From: Caldilineaceae bacterium | Lineage (GTDB): Bacteria > Chloroflexota > Anaerolineae > Caldilineales > Caldilineaceae | Assembly (NCBI GenBank): GCA_022821585.1 | Contig: JAJEDI010000075.1 | Location: forward strand, 1 to 64,000 | Length of the DNA: 64,000 nucleotides | Reading direction: 5' to 3' | Shown here: positions 60,905 through 64,000 of the stretch, one piece after another | Layout: every line of letters begins with the position of its first letter | How positions within the stretch are numbered: position 1 is the stretch's first letter | Notes under the pieces: generated by a model | Database searches by the model: none | Told to the model about the DNA's origin: nothing | What the model saw: only the letters and a program-made list of their open reading frames with translations | Translations under genes and position numbers: made by a program

Positions 60905-61696
60905 CTAGTCCTTGCGCCAGTGATCTGAAGCGTTGTCCTGGGGGACGAAACCGAGCAGGTCCCAGGCGTAAGGCGTGTCGTAGATTTTCCAGGTGTTGTT
61001 GGAGGCGCCGTAGAGAATCTCGTAGGAGATGTTTGGGCGTTCGACGCAGGCGCGGAAGAAGCCGATGGCGTCGCGATGGCTGAACCAGCTGACGAGGGAG
61101 CGGTAGTCCTGTTCGGGCCGGTCGAAGCCGGGCAGAGTGCCGAGCCGGGCGCAGATGACCTCCATGGGTCGTTCGTCGGGGCGGTCGATGTTTGCGCCCT
61201 CGGTGTAATAGCGGCCGAGAGATTCGCCGAAGATTTTGGTTGCGCCGTAGCGGCTGTCCGGCCTGCCGGGATCGTCGCCCTTGACGAGGGGGATGGCGGC
61301 GGGGTCAAGGCCGTCGAGGCGGCCGGAGACGATGGAGGCGTAGGGTTCATCGAACTCGTAGCAGCCCATGACGTGCATGGAGCTGGCGAAGATGACGCGG
61401 CGCACGCCGGCGTCATGGGCGGCGTCAAACATGCGGGCGGTGGCGATGAGGTTGGGGTTGGTGAGCTCTTCCCAGCCGATTTCAAGCTCGTGGCGCGGTT
61501 CGGCGGCCAGGTGGATGACGACTTCCATTCCCTCGAAGACCGGCGGCAGAGCGGCGGGGTCGCAGAGGTCGGCCTGGGTTGCATTGGGCCATTCGGAGGG
61601 TCTCAGGTCGATGCCGTGCACTTCGTGGTCGCGGCCGAGCGCGGGCGCGAGGAAGGTGCCTATGGTACCGCTGATGCCGGTGATAAGGATCTTCAT
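60905..61696 (-). CDS. NAD-dependent epimerase/dehydratase, copy 2
   Basis: 263 aa from ATG 61696 after CCAGGAGAC; the frame extends upstream without support. Motifs as in copy 1: ITGISGTIGTFLAP, EVVIHLAAEPRH, FASSMHVMGCYEFDEPYA, DSRYGATKIFGESLG and FRACVERPNISYEILYGASNN. High identity to copy 1 throughout shows a recent duplication. It stands next to NHL copy 2, but the order in the quartet is N-S-S-N rather than N-S-N-S. Possibly differs in substrate preference. Confidence 0.9.
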   Translation of the reverse strand: MKILITGISGTIGTFLAPALGRDHEVHGIDLRPSEWPNATQADLCDPAALPPVFEGMEVVIHLAAEPRHELEIGWEELTNPNLIATARMFDAAHDAGVRRVIFASSMHVMGCYEFDEPYASIVSGRLDGLDPAAIPLVKGDDPGRPDSRYGATKIFGESLGRYYTEGANIDRPDERPMEVICARLGTLPGFDRPEQDYRSLVSWFSHRDAIGFFRACVERPNISYEILYGASNNTWKIYDTPYAWDLLGFVPQDNASDHWRKD

Positions 61697-61803
61697 TCTT
61701 GTCTCCTGGAGGGCGTTGATAGCAGTTGATTTGCCGGATCTACCCGCTTCTACTGAGAATCTCCGGCGCCTCGGCGCAGGTTCCGGCTTCAGTCTGTGAA
61801 TTC

Positions 61804-62700
61804 TCAGATCTTGACAAATTTGCGGGCGCGGTTGCCTTCTTCGCCGAGCTCGGCCACGAAGATGTTGCCCTTCGAGTCGCACCAGATGCCGTGGGGCATG
61901 CGCAGGCCGGTTTCGGGGCCGCGGAAGCGGCAGACCAGCTCGCCCGATTCGTGGAAGATGGAGATGCCGCAGGGGAGAGGCCCCACCCCCATGGCGCTGC
62001 CCTGCTCGGCGACGTAGACGAACTGGTCGGGGCTGCAGTAGACGTCGCCCGGCCGGTGTACGTCTTCGAACATGGTGATGTAGTTGCCGTCGCGATCGAA
62101 GAGCTGGATGCGGTTGGCCTCGCGGTCGCAGATGAGGACGCGGCCCTGCGTGTCGATGCCGATATTGTGCACTAGCGCGAACTGGCCCGGCTCGAGGCCG
62201 GAGGTCCCCCAGGAGACTTCCAGCTCACCTTCCGCTGAGAAGCGGTGGACCTGGCGGTTGCCGTAGCCGTCGGCGGCGAAGATGCTGCCGTCGTGGGCGG
62301 TGGCCACGCCGGCGGGCATGTTGAAGGGCGGGTCCAGTGAGGTGCCGTAAGGTGTAACGGTCATCATGGCCCAGCCGCGTCTGCCCAGTTCAAGCAGCTT
62401 CTCACCGTGCTGCGTGTGCTTGGTGACGACGTGCTCCTGGCGGTCGGTGACCCAGACATAGTCGTCGGCGTCGATGAAGATGCCGTGCGGTTCGGTGAAT
62501 TCGTTTTCACCCCAGGAGGTGACGAATTTCCCGGTGTCGGCCTCAAAGGCGACGACGGGGTGTTTGTGGCGGCAGAAGACAAAGACGCGATCGCGTGAAT
62601 CGACGGCCAGATCGGGCACCGAGCCGAGCGACCAGCCTTCGGGCAGCGTCGGCCAGGAGTCGTCCAATTCGTAGCGGAAGTCGCCGTATCCGACTGTCAT
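61804..62700 (-). CDS. NHL-repeat beta-propeller protein, copy 2
   Basis: 298 aa after GGGAGGACC. Same six-blade pattern as copy 1: GSVPDLAVDSRDRVFVF, FTEPHGIFIDADDYVWVTD, MPAGVATAHDGSIFAADGYG, FALVHNIGIDTQGRVLICD, RMPHGIWCDSKGNIFVAELG. About nine tenths of residues match copy 1 by eye. It is the first gene after the third phytanoyl-CoA dioxygenase, across a 201-bp gap in which no clear promoter was found. Confidence 0.86.
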   Translation of the reverse strand: MTVGYGDFRYELDDSWPTLPEGWSLGSVPDLAVDSRDRVFVFCRHKHPVVAFEADTGKFVTSWGENEFTEPHGIFIDADDYVWVTDRQEHVVTKHTQHGEKLLELGRRGWAMMTVTPYGTSLDPPFNMPAGVATAHDGSIFAADGYGNRQVHRFSAEGELEVSWGTSGLEPGQFALVHNIGIDTQGRVLICDREANRIQLFDRDGNYITMFEDVHRPGDVYCSPDQFVYVAEQGSAMGVGPLPCGISIFHESGELVCRFRGPETGLRMPHGIWCDSKGNIFVAELGEEGNRARKFVKI

Positions 62701-62901
62701 GATCTTTGGTCCTCCCTTGTTGGCTCGCGGTCGCGTGCAAGTTCTGGCGCCAGGTACCTGTGAGTCTTCCCCGTAGTGCCAGTGAAATGCACCTTCACTT
62801 CTTTCTTCTGCTGGGGAGTTTGGGACTATGTTTAGCGGACACAGGTCCGCTGTTCAAGGTTATATCTCGCGGCAAGTTGCCACGACAATGGCGGCAAACG
62901 C

Positions 62902-63771
62902 CTAGCCAGCGGCAGCCGCCTCAGGCCAGCGCAGGCGCTCGTCGGGCGTCCGATTCTGCTGCATCGGCTCGACGGTGCCCTGGTAGTCGGGGATGAGGGG
63001 CTCGATTTTGGCGAGCGCGTCCGGCGGCCAGTCGGCGTGCTGTCTGTGCATGAAGTCGTGGATCCAACTCTGCGTCGGTTCCAGAAGGTCGGAGTAGAAG
63101 GGGTGAAACCAGATGGTGATTACAGTACGTTTTTCGTCTGAGAGGTTGGCGTGGGCCGAGTGGAACATGCGCGCGTCGCCGACCACAACGTCGCCGGCTT
63201 TGACGGGTACGTCGACCTCGCCGGGATAGTCGCGGAAACGGGGGTCGTCGGGGTCGTCGATGCGGTTGATCTCGCGTGTGTGGGCCTCGCCCTTGTCGTG
63301 GAGGAGGTGGCGATGGCGGTGGGTGCCTGGGAGAAGGCGCAGGCAGCCGTTATGGCGGGTGGTGTCCTCCAGGTAGTACATCAGGAAGATCATGGGCGGG
63401 CTGTCGCTGTAGGCGCGCGGGTCCTGCCACATCAGGCAGTCCTGGTGCCAGTAGAGGCGGGGTCCGCCCGGCGGCTTGCTGATGATGACCGCTTTCCAGA
63501 ACTTGATGTCCTTGAGACCCATGCGGTCGAGCTCGGCAAGGGCGCGGGGGTTGCCGATCAGATCGGCCAGCTCAGGGTAGTCGTTGGAGTCGATCAGGCT
63601 GCCGGGCGACTTTGTTCTAACCAGCCGTTCGGGGTCCACCTCGGCCAGGGCCTTGTCAACGCAGGCCCGCGTATGGTTCAGGAGCCACTCGTCGGCTACG
63701 TTCTCGATGATGCAGAAGCCGTTCTGCTTGAGTTCGGCCATGCGCGCTTCGGGAGTCTTGTTGGCAGTCAT
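62902..63771 (-). CDS. Phytanoyl-CoA dioxygenase family protein, copy 3
   Basis: 289 aa after CAAGGAG. Fe(II)/2OG core with H-x-D in RLYWHQDCLMWQD, MIFLMYYLEDTTRHNGCL, LLPGTHRHRHLL and the distal MFHSAHANLSDEKRTVI (His, Arg). It has the same fold but differs from copies 1 and 2 outside the core. It begins the run NHL-SDR-SDR-NHL-ferritin-importer on this strand. The partial FGE/SUMF-like gene ends 61 bp upstream. Confidence 0.9.
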   Translation of the reverse strand: MTANKTPEARMAELKQNGFCIIENVADEWLLNHTRACVDKALAEVDPERLVRTKSPGSLIDSNDYPELADLIGNPRALAELDRMGLKDIKFWKAVIISKPPGGPRLYWHQDCLMWQDPRAYSDSPPMIFLMYYLEDTTRHNGCLRLLPGTHRHRHLLHDKGEAHTREINRIDDPDDPRFRDYPGEVDVPVKAGDVVVGDARMFHSAHANLSDEKRTVITIWFHPFYSDLLEPTQSWIHDFMHRQHADWPPDALAKIEPLIPDYQGTVEPMQQNRTPDERLRWPEAAAAG

Positions 63772-63832
63772 CTGTTCTCCTTGCGAGAAATGGGAACTAC
63801 AAGAGCCGGCCTACTTCAGTACCTAGGGCTCG

Positions 63833-64000
63833 CTATTCGGTGGGGGCAACGTCCTTGACGCAGCGGAAACCGACCGTGCCGCAGCGGTCCAAACCGGGGT
63901 ACATGAGCAGTATCTTTTCGTGGCAGTCGTTGGGCTGCGCGCCGCTGGCGTTGTACCAGATGCTGCCCTCTACCTTGAGGTAGCTGCCTCCGCGAATGAT
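63833..64000 (-). CDS. FGE/SUMF1-like (formylglycine-generating-type) protein, 3' end only
   Basis: The last 55 codons of a gene that continues past the window edge. RGGSYLKVEGSIWYN and RCGTVGFRCVKDVAP match the C-terminal end of the formylglycine-generating enzyme/sulfatase-modifying factor superfamily, whose members use the fold for sulfatase activation or ligand binding. Start and catalytic cysteines lie outside the window, so the exact role cannot be judged. Same strand as and 61 bp upstream of the phytanoyl-CoA dioxygenase. Confidence 0.75.
   Translation of the reverse strand: MIRGGSYLKVEGSIWYNASGAQPNDCHEKILLMYPGLDRCGTVGFRCVKDVAPTE

Overview
The window is a GC-rich, gene-dense bacterial chromosome segment with no rRNA, tRNA, phage module or CRISPR array. 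The gene mix fits an uncultured Chloroflexota (Caldilineales/Anaerolineae-like) bacterium: Asp-box and fibronectin-III surface proteins with Thr/Pro linkers, a formylglycine-generating-enzyme-like protein, phytanoyl-CoA dioxygenases, sugar and peptide ABC importers, RecD2, and GTAG-headed REP hairpins. This placement is inference from gene content, not from a phylogenetic marker.

Layout. 0.4-6.4 kb: a secreted HNH-type nuclease, a ThDP enzyme, prephenate dehydratase and three tiny membrane proteins. 6.6-7.5 kb: a REP-associated tyrosine transposase (RAYT) followed by an 83-bp tandem array whose units each carry a REP hairpin. 7.5-10 kb: a hybrid histidine kinase whose GAF domain is interrupted by one circularly permuted FN3 unit. 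10.3-13.6 kb: a CUT1 sugar importer (two permeases and a lipoprotein binding protein) without its ATPase. 14.2-28.2 kb: an FN3 surface protein, an MFS transporter, a PIN toxin-antitoxin pair, tandem MBL hydrolases, a cache lipoprotein, HAD and Nudix hydrolases, a CPA2 antiporter, RecD2 and a sugar isomerase/epimerase. 28.4-38 kb: a type I phosphodiesterase, a membrane-anchored Asp-box propeller translationally coupled to a MurE-like ligase, a lipoprotein built from three two-part repeats, and a small Cys protein.

38.5-50.6 kb, plus strand: a catabolic run of SDR, two MDR dehydrogenases, a BKACE (DUF849) enzyme, a monomeric sarcosine oxidase-like protein, a GH32-like glycosidase, a PIG-L protein, two phytanoyl-CoA dioxygenases and a Gfo/Idh/MocA oxidoreductase. 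Dehydrogenase, BKACE and sarcosine oxidase in a row resemble the logic of carnitine or related beta-hydroxy quaternary amine breakdown. 50.9-64 kb, minus strand: a complete Dpp/Opp-type importer preceded by a double ferritin-like protein, an NHL/SDR/SDR/NHL quartet, a third phytanoyl-CoA dioxygenase and the 3' end of an FGE/SUMF-like gene. A consensus promoter lies inside this run.

The intergenic regions hold two dispersed repeat families, all copies in the same orientation: REP hairpins (GTAG head, 8-bp stem, 5-nt loop) and a longer 100-270 bp element with a CTGCAG plus TCAGTRG-heptamer tail. Five copies of the long element sit at about 2, 10.2, 14, 30.7 and 46 kb, four of them just upstream of plus-strand genes. 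Several sigma70-like promoters, two of them near-perfect, can be read directly.
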